Below, piece by piece: positions 17,137 through 26,217 of a DNA stretch of 64,000 nt. Origin of the DNA: Prado023 sp963714995. Lineage in GTDB: Bacteria; Actinomycetota; Actinomycetes; S36-B12; CAIYMF01. How positions within the stretch are numbered: position 1 is the stretch's first letter; the number at the start of each line of letters is the position of its first letter. The notes under the pieces are model-generated. The model did not search any database, was not told the DNA's origin, and was given only the letters and a program-made list of their open reading frames with translations. The stretch covers positions 1-64,000 of the forward strand of contig CAVQQP010000012.1 in the NCBI GenBank assembly GCA_963714995.1. Reading direction: 5' to 3'. The translations under genes and the position numbers were made by a program.

Positions 17137-18296
17137 TCAGAACGGGGGGAGCGGCTGGGTCTTCTCGTACAGCGGACCGAGGTCACCGTCGTACGGGAAG
17201 AGCATCGAGTCCTTCCAGCCGGGCACGTCCTGCGGGACGCGGGGGCCGGGCCCCAGGTACCGGGCTGAGGGGCGCACCAGGCGACCGGTGCGCTTCTGCT
17301 CGTAGATGTGCGCGCTCCACCCCGCCAGGCGGGCGCAGGTGAACATGGCCGGGAACATGCTCGACGGGATGTCGGCGAAGTCCAGGATGATGGCAGCCCA
17401 GAACTCCACGTTCGTCTCGATCACGCGGTCGGGGCGGCGCTCGCGCAGCTCCTTGAGCGCGGCCGCCTCCAGGGCCTCGGCGACCTCGTAGCGGGGGCGT
17501 CGAGCTCCCGGCAGGTCCGCCGCAGCACGCGGGCCCGCGGGTCCTCGGCGCGGTAGACGCGGTGGCCGAAGCCCATCAGGCGCTCACCGCGGTCCAGGAC
17601 GCCCTTGATGTAGCCCTCGGCGTCGCCGGTGCGCTCGACCTCCTCGAGCATGTGCAGCACGCGGCTGGGTGCCCCGCCGTGCAGCGGCCCGGACATGGCG
17701 CCGATGGCCCCGGAGATGGCGGCGGCGACGTCAGCGCCGGTGGAGGCGATCACGCGCGAGGTGAACGTGGAGGCGTTCATCCCGTGCTCGGCGGCCGAGA
17801 CGAAGTAGGCGTCGACCGCGCGGATGTGCACCGGGTCGGGCTCGCCGTGCCAGCGGATCATCATGCGCTCGACGACCGTGCGCCCCTGGTCGATCAGGGC
17901 CGTGGGCACCATCGGCACCCCGACCCCACGGGCGGCCTGCGCGGCGAACGACATGGCCATCACCGACACGCGGGCCAGGTCGTCGCGGGCCTGGTCGTCG
18001 TCGATGTCCAGCAGGGGTTGCAGGCCCCAGGCGGGGGCCAGCATGGCGATCGCGGACTGCATGTCGACGCGCACGTTGCCCGAGTGCACCGGGATCGGGT
18101 ACGGCTCTGCCGGCGGCAGGCCGGGGTTGAACTCGTTGTCGACCAGCAGGCCCCACACCTGGCCGAACGTCACGCGGCCGACGAGGTCCTCGATGTCCAC
18201 GCCGCGGTAGCGCAGCGCCGATCCCTCCTTGTCCGGCTCGGCGATCTCGGTCTCGAACGCGATGACACCCTCGAGGCCGGGTACGAAGTCAGACAT
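17137..18296 (-). CDS. gltA: Citrate synthase (type 2; frameshifted as read)
   Basis: About 387 residues that condense oxaloacetate and acetyl-CoA in the TCA cycle. The N-terminal EGVIAFETEIAEPDKEGSALRYRGV, the catalytic-region SAAEHGMNASTF (His), SGPLHGGAPSRV (His) and MGFGHRVYRAEDPRA (His) are all present. The C-terminal part (RYEVAEALEAAALKEL to PLPPF) is in another frame. The break at about 17505 falls in a run of C after the codons for CRELDA, where one missing C restores RELDAPRYEVAE. All active-site residues are otherwise intact, so an indel error is likely. ATG 18296 has CAGGAG upstream. Confidence 0.9.
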
Positions 18297-18406
18297 GGGT
18301 CACTCCTGCGCGGTTGGCTGGCCGGGACGGGCACCATTGTCCCCGATGCTGGTGATCCTGCTGCCCGCACCCCCGGCCTCGGGCCTGACCGGCGGCACCC
18401 GTGGTC

Positions 18407-18412
18407 GATACT
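18407..18412 (+). promoter_or_regulatory. -10 box of a leaderless pdxH transcript
   Basis: GATACT ends 6 nt before ATG 18419 and there is no Shine-Dalgarno. The same spacing recurs before more than ten genes of the window. Confidence 0.5.
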
Positions 18413-18418
18413 GGGACC

Positions 18419-19090
18419 ATGGTCGACCAGGTCCCCGTGCAGCGCATCGAGTACCTGCGAGCCCCGATCGAGGGGTTCGAGGTGGACAGCGTCCCGGACG
18501 CGCCGCTGGCGCTGTTCCGCACGTGGTTGGCCGAGGCCGTGGAGTTCGGCCTCCCCGAGCCGAACGCCGCGACCCTGGCCACCGTGGACGGTCGCGGGCA
18601 TCCGTCGGTGCGGATGATGCTGGTCAAGGTCGTGGACGCCCGCGGGTTCTGCTTCTTCACCAACCACGGGTCGCGCAAGGGCCAGGACCTCACCGAGAGC
18701 AGCAACGCCGCCCTGCTGTTCCCCTGGCACGGGATGCACCGGCAGGTCGCGGTGCGCGGACGGGCCGAGCGACTGCCCCGCGCGGAGTCCGAGTCCTACT
18801 TCGTCTCCCGGCCGCGCGCGGCCCAGATCGGCGCCTGGGCCAGCCAGCAGAGCCAGGAGGTCAGCCGCGAGGAGCTCGACGCCCGGGTCGCGGCGCTCAC
18901 GGAGCACTTCGGCGCCGACACGCCGATCCCGATGCCCGACAACTGGGGCGGGTACGTGCTGGTGCCCGAGGTCGTGGAGTTCTGGGTGGGCCGCTTCTCC
19001 CGGCTGCACGACCGGATCGAGTACCGCCGGCATGCCCCCGGCGGCCTCGACGACGGCGCCGCCTGGACCCGCCGCCGCCTGTCGCCGTAG
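18419..19090 (+). CDS. pdxH: Pyridoxamine 5'-phosphate oxidase
   Basis: A 223-residue FMN enzyme that oxidises pyridoxine or pyridoxamine 5'-phosphate to PLP. The core motifs VRMMLVKVVDARGFCFFTN, SRKGQDL, QVAVRGRAERL, PRAAQIGAWAS and the C-terminal FWVGRFSRLHDRIEYRR are complete. ATG 18419 is chosen over GTG 18401 because GATACT lies 6 nt before it. It diverges from citrate synthase and converges on the PH-domain gene. Confidence 0.95.
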   Translation: MVDQVPVQRIEYLRAPIEGFEVDSVPDAPLALFRTWLAEAVEFGLPEPNAATLATVDGRGHPSVRMMLVKVVDARGFCFFTNHGSRKGQDLTESSNAALLFPWHGMHRQVAVRGRAERLPRAESESYFVSRPRAAQIGAWASQQSQEVSREELDARVAALTEHFGADTPIPMPDNWGGYVLVPEVVEFWVGRFSRLHDRIEYRRHAPGGLDDGAAWTRRRLSP

Positions 19091-19108
19091 GGCCCAGCGC
19101 GGGGCCGG

Positions 19109-19793
19109 CTACATCCGGTCGAGGAGCTCGGCCTTCTTCGCCTCGAACTCCTCGGTCGTGATCGCCCCGCTGTTGCGCAGCTGGGCCAGTCGCTCGATCG
19201 AGTCGGCGATCTCCTGGCCCGACGGCGCGGCGGGGCGGGGCGGCGACGGCCGGCGAGATGCCCTCGCGGAAGGCCTCGGCGATGTCGCGGGAGTCCTGCT
19301 TCTCGAAGTGCAGCTTCGCGTCGAGGATGGCCCTGCGGAACTCCAGCGGCGCGCGCATGAACGTGTAGTGCAGGTTGGACTCGTCGGCCGCCGTGAGGAC
19401 GCGGACCGTGCCGTAGCCGAGCCACCGGCCGAGCAGCGGCTGCTCCATGGTGATGTCGTTGATCTTCTCGAGGGCCGATCCGCTGGTCGACTTGCGCAGG
19501 ATCCCCTCGACCTTCATCACCTTCTGGTTGGTGACGAAGTAGAACTGGGCCCACCACTTGACGGCGGCGTTGATCAGCATCCCGAGGCCGACGACGAGCA
19601 CGACCAGCCCGCCCCACAGGAGCAGGTCACCGAGGAACCCGTCGAACCAGAACGCCTGGCCGAACATCGCGGCGAGGCCGGCCAACGTGAGCAGCGTGCC
19701 GGTGACCGTCGAGAACAGGGGCGCGATCCAGTGCTTCTTCGTCGTGTAGACGATCTCCTCGCCGGTGGCGAGCAGGGATTCGACGTAGCTCAC
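19109..19793 (-). CDS. bPH2/SHOCT membrane protein (frameshifted as read)
   Basis: About 228 residues. There are two N-terminal membrane helices (LFSTVTGTLLTLAGLAAMFG and LLWGGLVVLVVGLGMLINAA), then a bacterial PH-like domain (YFVTNQKVMKVEGILRK, INDITMEQPLLGRWLGYG). The end is a SHOCT motif (IERLAQLRNSGAITTEEFEA) in another frame. An extra base in the G/C-rich tract around 19215-19245 separates them. bPH2 proteins are membrane proteins of unclear role; SHOCT is a short oligomerisation motif. The start is GTG 19793 with AGGAGG upstream. Confidence 0.8.
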
Positions 19794-19927
19794 GGGAGCC
19801 TCCTGTGCGTGGACCCGGACCAGCCCGGACGGTGGCAGGGTAGCGCGAACGACGTCCCGATACGGGCGGTTGGGTGGAGTTTCGGCGAGGACGGGCCCCG
19901 TCAGCCGGGCGGTGCCAGACTGACCCC

Positions 19928-20974
19928 GTGGCGGCGAGCGAGCTGGTGGTCGAGGGGCTGGAGAAGTCCTTCGGCGACCTGGTCGTGCTCCGCGGCCTGA
20001 GCCTGCAGGTGCAGCCCGGGCGGATCCTGGGGTTCCTCGGGCGCAACGGTGCGGGCAAGACCACCACCATGCGCTGCATCTTCGGCCTCCTGGACCAGGA
20101 CGCCGGGACGATCCGGTACGGGGGCCAGGAGCTGACGCGCCCGATCCGCCGCGCCTTCGGGTACATGCCCGAGGAGCGCGGCCTGTACCCGAAGATGTCG
20201 ATCATCACGCAGCTGGTGCACTTCGGGCGGCTGGCCGGGATGGGTCGCCGGGAGGCCCGGGACGCGGCGATGTCGTGGCTGGACCAGCTGGGCCTGGCCG
20301 ACAGGTCCGGCGACCGCCTCGACACCCTGTCGCACGGCAACCAGCAGCGGGTGCAGCTCGCGGCTGCGCTCGTGCACGGTCCGCAGGTGCTGGTCCTCGA
20401 CGAGCCGTTCTCCGGGCTCGACCCGGTGGGCGTCGCGGAGATGGGCGCGGTGCTGCGCGAGGCGGCTGCGCGCGGCGCGACGATCCTCTTCTCGTCCCAC
20501 CAGCTCGAGCTGGTCGAGGACCTCTGCGTCGACGTCGCGATCATCAACGGCGGGGTCACAGTGGCCCACGGGGACCTGGCGACCATCCGATCCCAGGCGG
20601 AGTACCGGCGGGTGGAGGTGACGGTCGGCGGGGTGCCGTGGGTGCCCGCCGCGGTGGGTGCGGTGCCTGTCGAGGGTGAGCGCCCCCACGTCCTCGTGCC
20701 CGCGTCGGTGACTGCCGAGGAGCTCCTCGCGGCAGCGGGCGTGCAGGGGCCGATCACGTCGTTCCGGTACGAGCCGCCGTCGCTTGCGGACCTGTTCCAC
20801 GAGGCGGTCCAGGCCGGACCGGCACCGGGTGCCCCGGCGGGATCGGGCGCCCCGTGGGATCCGGGAGCCGTGCCCGACCGCGGCGTGCCCGGCGCTGCCG
20901 TGGCCGGCCCTGACGCGGCCGACGCGGCCGTCACGGACCGCCCTCGGCCCGCGGAGGGGGCGGCCCATGTCTAG
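19928..20974 (+). CDS. ABC transporter ATP-binding protein (NatA/CcmA type)
   Basis: A 348-residue ATPase with Walker A LGRNGAGKTTTMRC, Q-loop region, signature LSHGNQQRVQLAAAL, Walker B VLVLDEPFSGLDP and switch His in LFSSHQLELVEDL. The signature is the SHGNQQ variant seen in Na+-exporter-like NatA proteins. An Ala/Gly/Pro-rich tail of about 70 residues follows. GTG 19928 lies 6 nt after CAGACT, so the transcript may be leaderless. It overlaps the permease gene by 8 nt and forms an export ABC pair. Confidence 0.9.
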   Translation: MAASELVVEGLEKSFGDLVVLRGLSLQVQPGRILGFLGRNGAGKTTTMRCIFGLLDQDAGTIRYGGQELTRPIRRAFGYMPEERGLYPKMSIITQLVHFGRLAGMGRREARDAAMSWLDQLGLADRSGDRLDTLSHGNQQRVQLAAALVHGPQVLVLDEPFSGLDPVGVAEMGAVLREAAARGATILFSSHQLELVEDLCVDVAIINGGVTVAHGDLATIRSQAEYRRVEVTVGGVPWVPAAVGAVPVEGERPHVLVPASVTAEELLAAAGVQGPITSFRYEPPSLADLFHEAVQAGPAPGAPAGSGAPWDPGAVPDRGVPGAAVAGPDAADAAVTDRPRPAEGAAHV

Positions 20975-22157
20975 CGGCATCGGCCTGATCGCCCGCCGGG
21001 AGTTCGTGGAGCGCGGTCGCAGCCGGGTCTTCCTCGGGGTCCTGATCGGCTCGATGCTCGTGATCCTGGCCGGCATGTTCGCCGTGTCCCTGGTGGGTCG
21101 TCCGGTTCCGCCCGCGGCGGTGACGCTGGCGGGGACGAGCCCGCCGGGCCTGGCCGACGAGGTGCAACGCGTCGCTGCCGACCTCGGCGTCGACCTCGTG
21201 GTCGTGGACAGCGAGTCGGTCGAGGCGGCGCGGGAGGCCGTCGTGTCCGGGTCGGTCGAGGCCGCACTCATCGACGGTGACACGATCCTGGCGGTCGGAG
21301 CGCCGTCGTCCTCGGTGGATGCGGTCCTCCGTGGCGCCGCGACCGCTGCGGCTCGAGTCGAGGCGGCCCAGCAGCTGGGGCTGTCCCAGGACGCCGTCGA
21401 CACCGTGATCCAGCCGGTGGTGGTCGTGGTCGAGGACCTCGGGTCGGCCGGCCCGGTCGACAACCTGGCTGTTGCGCGCGGGCTGGCGGCGTTCATGAGC
21501 GTGGTGATCCTGTTCATCCTGGTCATGGCATTCGGGCAGTTCGTCGGCTCGGCGGTGGTCGAGGAGAAGCAGACCCGCGTGGCCGAGCTCGTGCTGGCCA
21601 AGGTGTCCACGGCGGCGATGCTCGTCGGCAAGGTGCTGGGTGTCGGCGGGCTCGGGCTGGTGCAGCTGGTCCTGCTCGGACTGACCTACGCGTTCGGGCT
21701 CTGGGTGTTCGGTGACGGATCGGCGGGCCTGGACCTGTTCCGCCTCGGTGTCGGCTCGCTGGCCTGGATGACGCTGTGGTTCGTCCTCGGGTACGCGATG
21801 TACAGCTTCGTCTTCGCCACGATGGGGGCGACGGTGTCGCGGCTCGAGGACCTGCAGTCCCTGACCTACGTGCCCTCGGTGCTGCTGCTCCCGGCCTACG
21901 CCGTCGCGGCCGCCTCGCTGACGGGGAGCGTCAGCCCGCTGCTGGCCCCGATGTCCCTGGTCCCGATCTGGTCACCGCTGCTCATGCCCTTCCGGATCGT
22001 CACGGGGGACGCGGCGTGGTGGGAGGTCGTGGTCGCGCTGGTCGGATCGGTGGCGTTCATCGCCCTGCTCGTGTGGTTCGGCGCCCGGGTCTACCGCGGG
22101 GCGGCGCTGCGCACCGGCGGTCGGGTCAGCCTGCGCGAGGCCTACCGGGCGGGGTGA
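20967..22157 (+). CDS. ABC-2 type export permease (NatB-like)
   Basis: A 396-residue membrane protein: one N-terminal helix (RVFLGVLIGSMLVILAGMFA), a large external domain (about residues 50-170), then five helices beginning FMSVVILFILVMAFGQFVG. VEEKQTRVAELVLAKVS is the coupling-helix motif of this family. It overlaps the ATPase gene by 8 nt and has GGAGGGGG upstream of ATG 20967. Its 3' end overlaps the end of the convergent molybdate transporter gene by 16 nt. Substrate unknown. Confidence 0.88.
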   Translation: MSSGIGLIARREFVERGRSRVFLGVLIGSMLVILAGMFAVSLVGRPVPPAAVTLAGTSPPGLADEVQRVAADLGVDLVVVDSESVEAAREAVVSGSVEAALIDGDTILAVGAPSSSVDAVLRGAATAAARVEAAQQLGLSQDAVDTVIQPVVVVVEDLGSAGPVDNLAVARGLAAFMSVVILFILVMAFGQFVGSAVVEEKQTRVAELVLAKVSTAAMLVGKVLGVGGLGLVQLVLLGLTYAFGLWVFGDGSAGLDLFRLGVGSLAWMTLWFVLGYAMYSFVFATMGATVSRLEDLQSLTYVPSVLLLPAYAVAAASLTGSVSPLLAPMSLVPIWSPLLMPFRIVTGDAAWWEVVVALVGSVAFIALLVWFGARVYRGAALRTGGRVSLREAYRAG

Positions 22158-23311
22158 CGCTCCCGCAGCAGCGAGCGGATGCCCACGGCCACGAGTCCGA
22201 TGATCACGGCGGCCAGCAGGTGGCCCGTGGCTCCCAGGATGCCGACCCCCACGGCGACGGCCCACGCGAACCGCCCCCGGAGGTCGGCCAGCAGCCGAAC
22301 GTGGGTGATGCCGGCGACCAGCAGCAGGGCGGCCAGGATCGCCAGCGGGAACGCCCGCAGGACCTGCGCGAGGTCCTGGCCCAGGGCCAGGGCCAGCACG
22401 ACGAGGGTCGCCCCGATGATGGCCGGCGCCCGCCAGCTGCGGGCACCGAACGCGTGATGGGCGCTCATGCCCCCGGCGCCGTGGCACAGCGGCATCCCGC
22501 TGATCGCCCCCACGGCGAGGTTCGCCCCTCCGAGGGTCAGGGCCAGGCGGCTCGGCGTGATCCGCGGCGCCTCGGCCGGGAAGTACACGCGGGCCGCGTC
22601 GGCCGGTGCGAGGCATGAGTTGGTGATCGTCAACGGGACCTGCGGGAGGACCAGGAGGGTGGCGGCCAGCACCAGGTCCGCGGTCGTGATCGAGGGCAGG
22701 ACGAGGGGGGTCGGGCCCAGGGCCATCGGCCCGGTGCCCCACGTGGTCGCGACCGCCATGCCCAGCCCGAGGGCGACCGCGATCAGGGCACTGGCCCGCC
22801 GCCACCGCAGCAGGACGGCCGTGATGGCGATGCAGGCCACGGCGGTGAGCCCCGGGTGCCACTGCTGGGTGAAGGTGGACGGAGGTGCGCTCACCATGCC
22901 CCAGGCGATCTTCGCGAAGAGCAGGCCGACCGCGAGCTGGACCCCTCGGATCACCTCGCGTGGGAACACGGCGCCGAGGCGGTCCAGCCACCCTGTGGCG
23001 CCCAGGATCATGAAGACCGCTCCCATGAGCAGGGACCCCGCGGCGATCACGTCGGCGCCGGCTCCCGCGGCGATCGCTGCGGCACCGAATGCCTTGAGCG
23101 GCTGGACGGCGACCGGCACCCGGTAGGTCCAGGCGACCGTCAGGTAGAGCAGGCCGGCGGGCAGCAGGACCGCGGTGGTGGACAGCCCATTGCTCACGAT
23201 CAGGGCGATCGCGATCGGGACCAGGACCCCGAGGTCGGCGACCGAGCCGGAGGCCTCCCGCCACCAGGACGTGGTACCGGCTGCGGCGGTGCGGCTGTCG
23301 AGGGCGGTCAC
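22142..23311 (-). CDS. MOT1/MolT-family molybdate transporter
   Basis: A 389-residue polytopic membrane protein with the MFS_MOT1 motifs PVAVQPLKAFGA near the N-terminus, LTITNSCLAPADAAR and MPLCHGAGGMSAHHAFGARS. Eukaryotic MOT1 is a high-affinity molybdate importer of the sulfate-permease-like superfamily. Here the gene is the last of a Moco operon: the moaD stop is 1 nt from its start. That supports molybdate as substrate. No modABC genes occur in the window, so this may be the main route feeding the nitrate reductase. Confidence 0.85.
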   Translation of the reverse strand: MTALDSRTAAAGTTSWWREASGSVADLGVLVPIAIALIVSNGLSTTAVLLPAGLLYLTVAWTYRVPVAVQPLKAFGAAAIAAGAGADVIAAGSLLMGAVFMILGATGWLDRLGAVFPREVIRGVQLAVGLLFAKIAWGMVSAPPSTFTQQWHPGLTAVACIAITAVLLRWRRASALIAVALGLGMAVATTWGTGPMALGPTPLVLPSITTADLVLAATLLVLPQVPLTITNSCLAPADAARVYFPAEAPRITPSRLALTLGGANLAVGAISGMPLCHGAGGMSAHHAFGARSWRAPAIIGATLVVLALALGQDLAQVLRAFPLAILAALLLVAGITHVRLLADLRGRFAWAVAVGVGILGATGHLLAAVIIGLVAVGIRSLLRERHPAR

Positions 23312-23312
23312 G

Positions 23313-23714
23313 TCAGCCGCCGGCGAAGGGGGGCAGGACGTCGACGGTCGTGCCCGCGGGGATCGGTGCCGGGGAATGGTGGTCCAGCCGGACGCCGTCG
23401 GCGAGCAGGGAGCTGGACTCCAGGACGTCGGCGAAGCGGGGCGGCAGCCCGGCGGCCAGGGCGGCCACCACCTGGGCGGTGGGGCCCGGCGCGACGTGGA
23501 CCTCCGCGGTACCAGCAGCGGCCCGGGCGGAGGCGAACATCCGGAAGGTCACGGCGCCGGGGCGGGGGCCGTCCGGGTCGGAGGCAGAGGTGGCCTGTGC
23601 CCTCGGGGTCGGGGAGGCGGTGGTGGCCCCGGAGGTCGTGGTGGACTCGGCTGCGTGCGCCGTCGCGGCCTGGGTGGCCGCTGCGGTGGTGGGAGGGGTT
23701 GCGGCTCGGGTCAT
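23313..23714 (-). CDS. moaD: Molybdopterin synthase small subunit MoaD with N-terminal extension
   Basis: 133 residues. The C-terminal about 80 residues (VTFRMFASARAAAGTAEVHV ... VDVLPPFAGG) are a normal MoaD ending in the diglycine that carries the thiocarboxylate. The first about 50 residues are an Ala/Thr-rich, low-complexity extension. An internal start is not obvious, so the true protein may be shorter. It lies 3 nt after moaA and 1 nt before the transporter gene in the same operon. Confidence 0.88.
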   Translation of the reverse strand: MTRAATPPTTAAATQAATAHAAESTTTSGATTASPTPRAQATSASDPDGPRPGAVTFRMFASARAAAGTAEVHVAPGPTAQVVAALAAGLPPRFADVLESSSLLADGVRLDHHSPAPIPAGTTVDVLPPFAGG

Positions 23715-23717
23715 CGC

Positions 23718-24728
23718 TCAGCCGCCGATCGCCGACATCGGCCGGTCGGGCTGGGTGAAGGCGGGCTCGTCGATGCCGTGGCCGCGCTGCTTGAGGGCGA
23801 CCTCGCCCTGCATCTCCGCGGCGATGGCCTCGTCGTCGGCGCCGCCGCGCAGCAGTGTGCGCAGGTCGGCCTCGCGGCGGGCGAACAGGCAGGACCGCCA
23901 GTGGCCGTCGGCGGTCAGGCGGACGCGATCGCACGCGTCGCAGAACGGGTTGGTCACCGACCCGACGATGCCCACCGTCGCCGGCCCGCCGTCGATGGCG
24001 AACTCCTCAGCCGGGGCCGACCCGCGCCCGGGGACGGCCGTGAGGTGGAAGCCCGCACGCTCGAGGGAGTCCAGGACCTCCTCCCGCGTCACCATCATCG
24101 CCCGGTTCCACCCGTGCTGGGGGTCCAGGGGCATCTGCTCGATGAACCGCAGGGACAGCCCCTCGTCGAGCGCCCAGCGCAGCAGGGAGGCGGCCTCGTG
24201 GTCGTTCACCCCGCGCATCAGGACGGTGTTGATCTTGATCGGCGCCAGGCCGGCCGCCCGGGCCGCGGCGATCCCCGCCAGGACGTCGTCGAGGCGGTCT
24301 CGGAGGGTCAGGCGCCGGAACGTCTCGGGGCTCAGGGTGTCGCACGAGATGTTCACCCGGGACAGCCCGGCTGCGGCCAGGGGTGCGGCGAGGCCGGCCA
24401 GGCGCAGGGCGTTGGTGGTCACCGACAGGTGCGGGGCGCGTGGGAGGGCGGCCACCCGGGCCACGATGTCGACGACGTCGGGCCGGATCAGCGGCTCCCC
24501 GCCGGTCAGCCGCACCTCGGTGATCCCCAGCTCAGTGGCGATCCGGACCACGCGGACGATCTCGTCGGCCGTCAGCAGCTCGGGGGTGGGCATCCACTCC
24601 AGGCCCTCGGCCGGCATGCAGTAGGTGCACCGCAGGTTGCAGCGGTCGGTCAGGGAGACGCGCAGGTCGTGGTGGGCACGGCCGAACGTGTCGACCAGGC
24701 GCGCGGGCACCGGAACGGGGGCGCTCAT
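23718..24728 (-). CDS. moaA: GTP 3',8-cyclase MoaA
   Basis: A 336-residue radical SAM enzyme for the first step of molybdenum cofactor synthesis. It has the SAM cluster CNLRCTYC, SAM-binding TGGEPL, the C-terminal cluster CDACDRV...CLF, and the conserved GG end (MSAIGG) needed for activity. ATG 24728 overlaps the moaE stop as ATGA, so MSAPVPVPARLVD is the likely start. Confidence 0.97.
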   Translation of the reverse strand: MSAPVPVPARLVDTFGRAHHDLRVSLTDRCNLRCTYCMPAEGLEWMPTPELLTADEIVRVVRIATELGITEVRLTGGEPLIRPDVVDIVARVAALPRAPHLSVTTNALRLAGLAAPLAAAGLSRVNISCDTLSPETFRRLTLRDRLDDVLAGIAAARAAGLAPIKINTVLMRGVNDHEAASLLRWALDEGLSLRFIEQMPLDPQHGWNRAMMVTREEVLDSLERAGFHLTAVPGRGSAPAEEFAIDGGPATVGIVGSVTNPFCDACDRVRLTADGHWRSCLFARREADLRTLLRGGADDEAIAAEMQGEVALKQRGHGIDEPAFTQPDRPMSAIGG

Positions 24729-25147
24729 GGGCTGTTCACCCACTCGTCGGTCCCGTCGGCGAAGCGCTGGTGCTTCCAGATCGGCAGCCGCGCCTTGGCC
24801 TCATCGACCAGCCACGCGCAGGCGGCGAATGCCTCCCCGCGATGGGCCGCACTGACCGCGGCCACGAAGGCGAGGTCCCCGATCACCAGGTCGCCGGTAC
24901 GGTGCCGGGCGGCGGCGGCCAGGACCCCGGGTCGAGCGAGGGCCTCGCTGACCACCTCGGCGAGGATCCGCCCGGCGTCCGGGTGGGCCTCGTAGTGCAG
25001 GGCGGTCACCGAGCGGCCGCGGTCGTGGTCGCGAACGACCCCCGCGAACGTCACGACGGCCCCGGCAGCGGCGCGCGACACCTCCGCCGCGACCTCCGCC
25101 TCCGTGATGGGGGCCGCCGTGACGAGCCCAGCGTCGGCGCTCGTCAT
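24725..25147 (-). CDS. moaE: Molybdopterin synthase catalytic subunit MoaE
   Basis: About 140 residues. GAVVTFAGVVRDHDRGRSV, LHYEAHPDAG and the C-terminal PIWKHQRFADGTDEW with the active-site lysine are typical. It transfers sulfur from MoaD thiocarboxylate to precursor Z. ATG 25147 is preferred; ATG 25177 would extend it into the stem-loop between moaB and moaE. The stop overlaps moaA. Confidence 0.95.
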   Translation of the reverse strand: MTSADAGLVTAAPITEAEVAAEVSRAAAGAVVTFAGVVRDHDRGRSVTALHYEAHPDAGRILAEVVSEALARPGVLAAAARHRTGDLVIGDLAFVAAVSAAHRGEAFAACAWLVDEAKARLPIWKHQRFADGTDEWVNSP

Positions 25148-25159
25148 CTCAGGTGCTGT

Positions 25160-25198
25160 GCTGACGATTCCGACCATCAGATCGTCGGAATCGTCAGC
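25160..25198. repeat. Perfect 15-bp inverted repeat between moaB and moaE
   Basis: GCTGACGATTCCGAC (25160-25174) and GTCGGAATCGTCAGC (25184-25198) flank a 9-nt loop. The right arm includes the moaB stop codon. It could be an intra-operon terminator or processing hairpin that changes the ratio of upstream to downstream genes, or a dyad operator. Confidence 0.7.
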
Positions 25199-25719
25199 GT
25201 GGGAGGTGCCGGTGGCACGATCCCGTCGAGTGCCCCCCACCGGCGGCCATCGCGGCGGCGTGCTCCAGCACGGCCCCAACTGCCGCCAGGCCGTCGCGGA
25301 CGCCACCATTGCTGCCGGGCAGGGCCAGGACGACGGCGCCCGTCAAGGATCCCGCCCAGCGCGCGGGACAGGTCGGCGGCGGGGACCCGCTCCCGCGACG
25401 CCGCACGGATGGCCTCGCCGAGGCCGGGGAGCTCACGCAGGCCCGCGGAGCGCAGGGCCTCAGGGGTCACGTCGCGCGGGCCCGCCCCGGTGCCACCGGT
25501 CGTGACCACGATCCGGGCGCCCTCGGCGACGGCCGAGCGCACAGCGGCGATGATGGCGGGGATCTCGTCGGGGACGACCCGAACGTCGCCGACCTCGTGC
25601 CCGAGCTCGGCCAGAAGCGCGGCCGCCAACGGCCCGCTGGTGTCGGCTGCCGCACCCTCGGCGGCGGAGTCCGAGCAGGTGATCACGGCGGCCCGTGCCC
25701 GCCCGGCTGTCGCGCTCAT
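25194..25719 (-). CDS. moaB: MoaB/Mog-family molybdopterin protein (frameshifted as read)
   Basis: About 175 residues of the MoaB/MogA family (molybdopterin adenylylation or related). AAVITCSDSAAEG, IVVTTGGTGAGPRDVTPEAL and the late VVLALPGSNGGVRDGLAAV are diagnostic. The last block is in another frame; one extra base near 25345-25350 breaks ADLSRAL from GSLTGAVVLALPG. Its ATG overlaps the moaC stop, in the middle of the Moco operon. Confidence 0.85.
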
Positions 25720-26183
25720 CGGTGCCAGGCCCCGTTGCGCCCGCCGTCCTTGGCCTCCACCTGCACGTCGCGCAGGGCGGCGTACGGGTCGACGGCCTTG
25801 ACCATGTCGATCACTGCGAGCCCGGCGACCGCCACGGCGGTGAGGGCCTCCATCTCGACGCCCGTCCGGTCGGCGGTGCGCACGGTCGCCCGGATCAGCA
25901 CCTCGTCGTCCGCTGGTGCGACGGCCACCTCCACGTCGACCCCGTGCACGGCGATCGGGTGGCACAGCGGGATCAGGTCGGGGGTCCGCTTCGTCGCCAT
26001 GATGCCGGCGATCCGGGCCACCGCCAGGACGTCGCCCTTGGGCACGTCCCCCGAGCGGATGAGCGAGGCTGCCGTGGTGGTGACGCGTCCGCTGGCGGTC
26101 GCCGTGCGGGTGGTCACCTCGCGGCCGGCCACGTCGACCATCCGGGCGTGCCCCGCGTCGTCGAGGTGGGTCAGGTCACTCAT
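25716..26183 (-). CDS. moaC: Cyclic pyranopterin monophosphate synthase MoaC
   Basis: 155 residues, first gene of the minus-strand Moco operon. ARMVDVAGREVTTRTA, KGDVLAVARIAGIMATKRTP, LIPLCHPI and GVEMEALTAVAVAGLAVIDM are the family blocks, including the active-site His/Lys region. MoaC works after MoaA on the rearranged GTP product. ATG 26183 has GGAAGG 6 nt upstream. It diverges from mobA with only 34 nt between starts, so the promoters must overlap. Confidence 0.97.
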   Translation of the reverse strand: MSDLTHLDDAGHARMVDVAGREVTTRTATASGRVTTTAASLIRSGDVPKGDVLAVARIAGIMATKRTPDLIPLCHPIAVHGVDVEVAVAPADDEVLIRATVRTADRTGVEMEALTAVAVAGLAVIDMVKAVDPYAALRDVQVEAKDGGRNGAWHR

Positions 26184-26205
26184 GACGGCCCTTCCGGTAG
26201 GCGCC

Positions 26206-26211
26206 TATTGT
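26206..26211 (+). promoter_or_regulatory. -10 box of a leaderless mobA transcript
   Basis: TATTGT followed by 6 nt and GTG 26218. No Shine-Dalgarno is present. The box lies inside the 34-nt moaC-mobA divergent gap. Confidence 0.5.
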
Positions 26212-26217
26212 GCAGGT

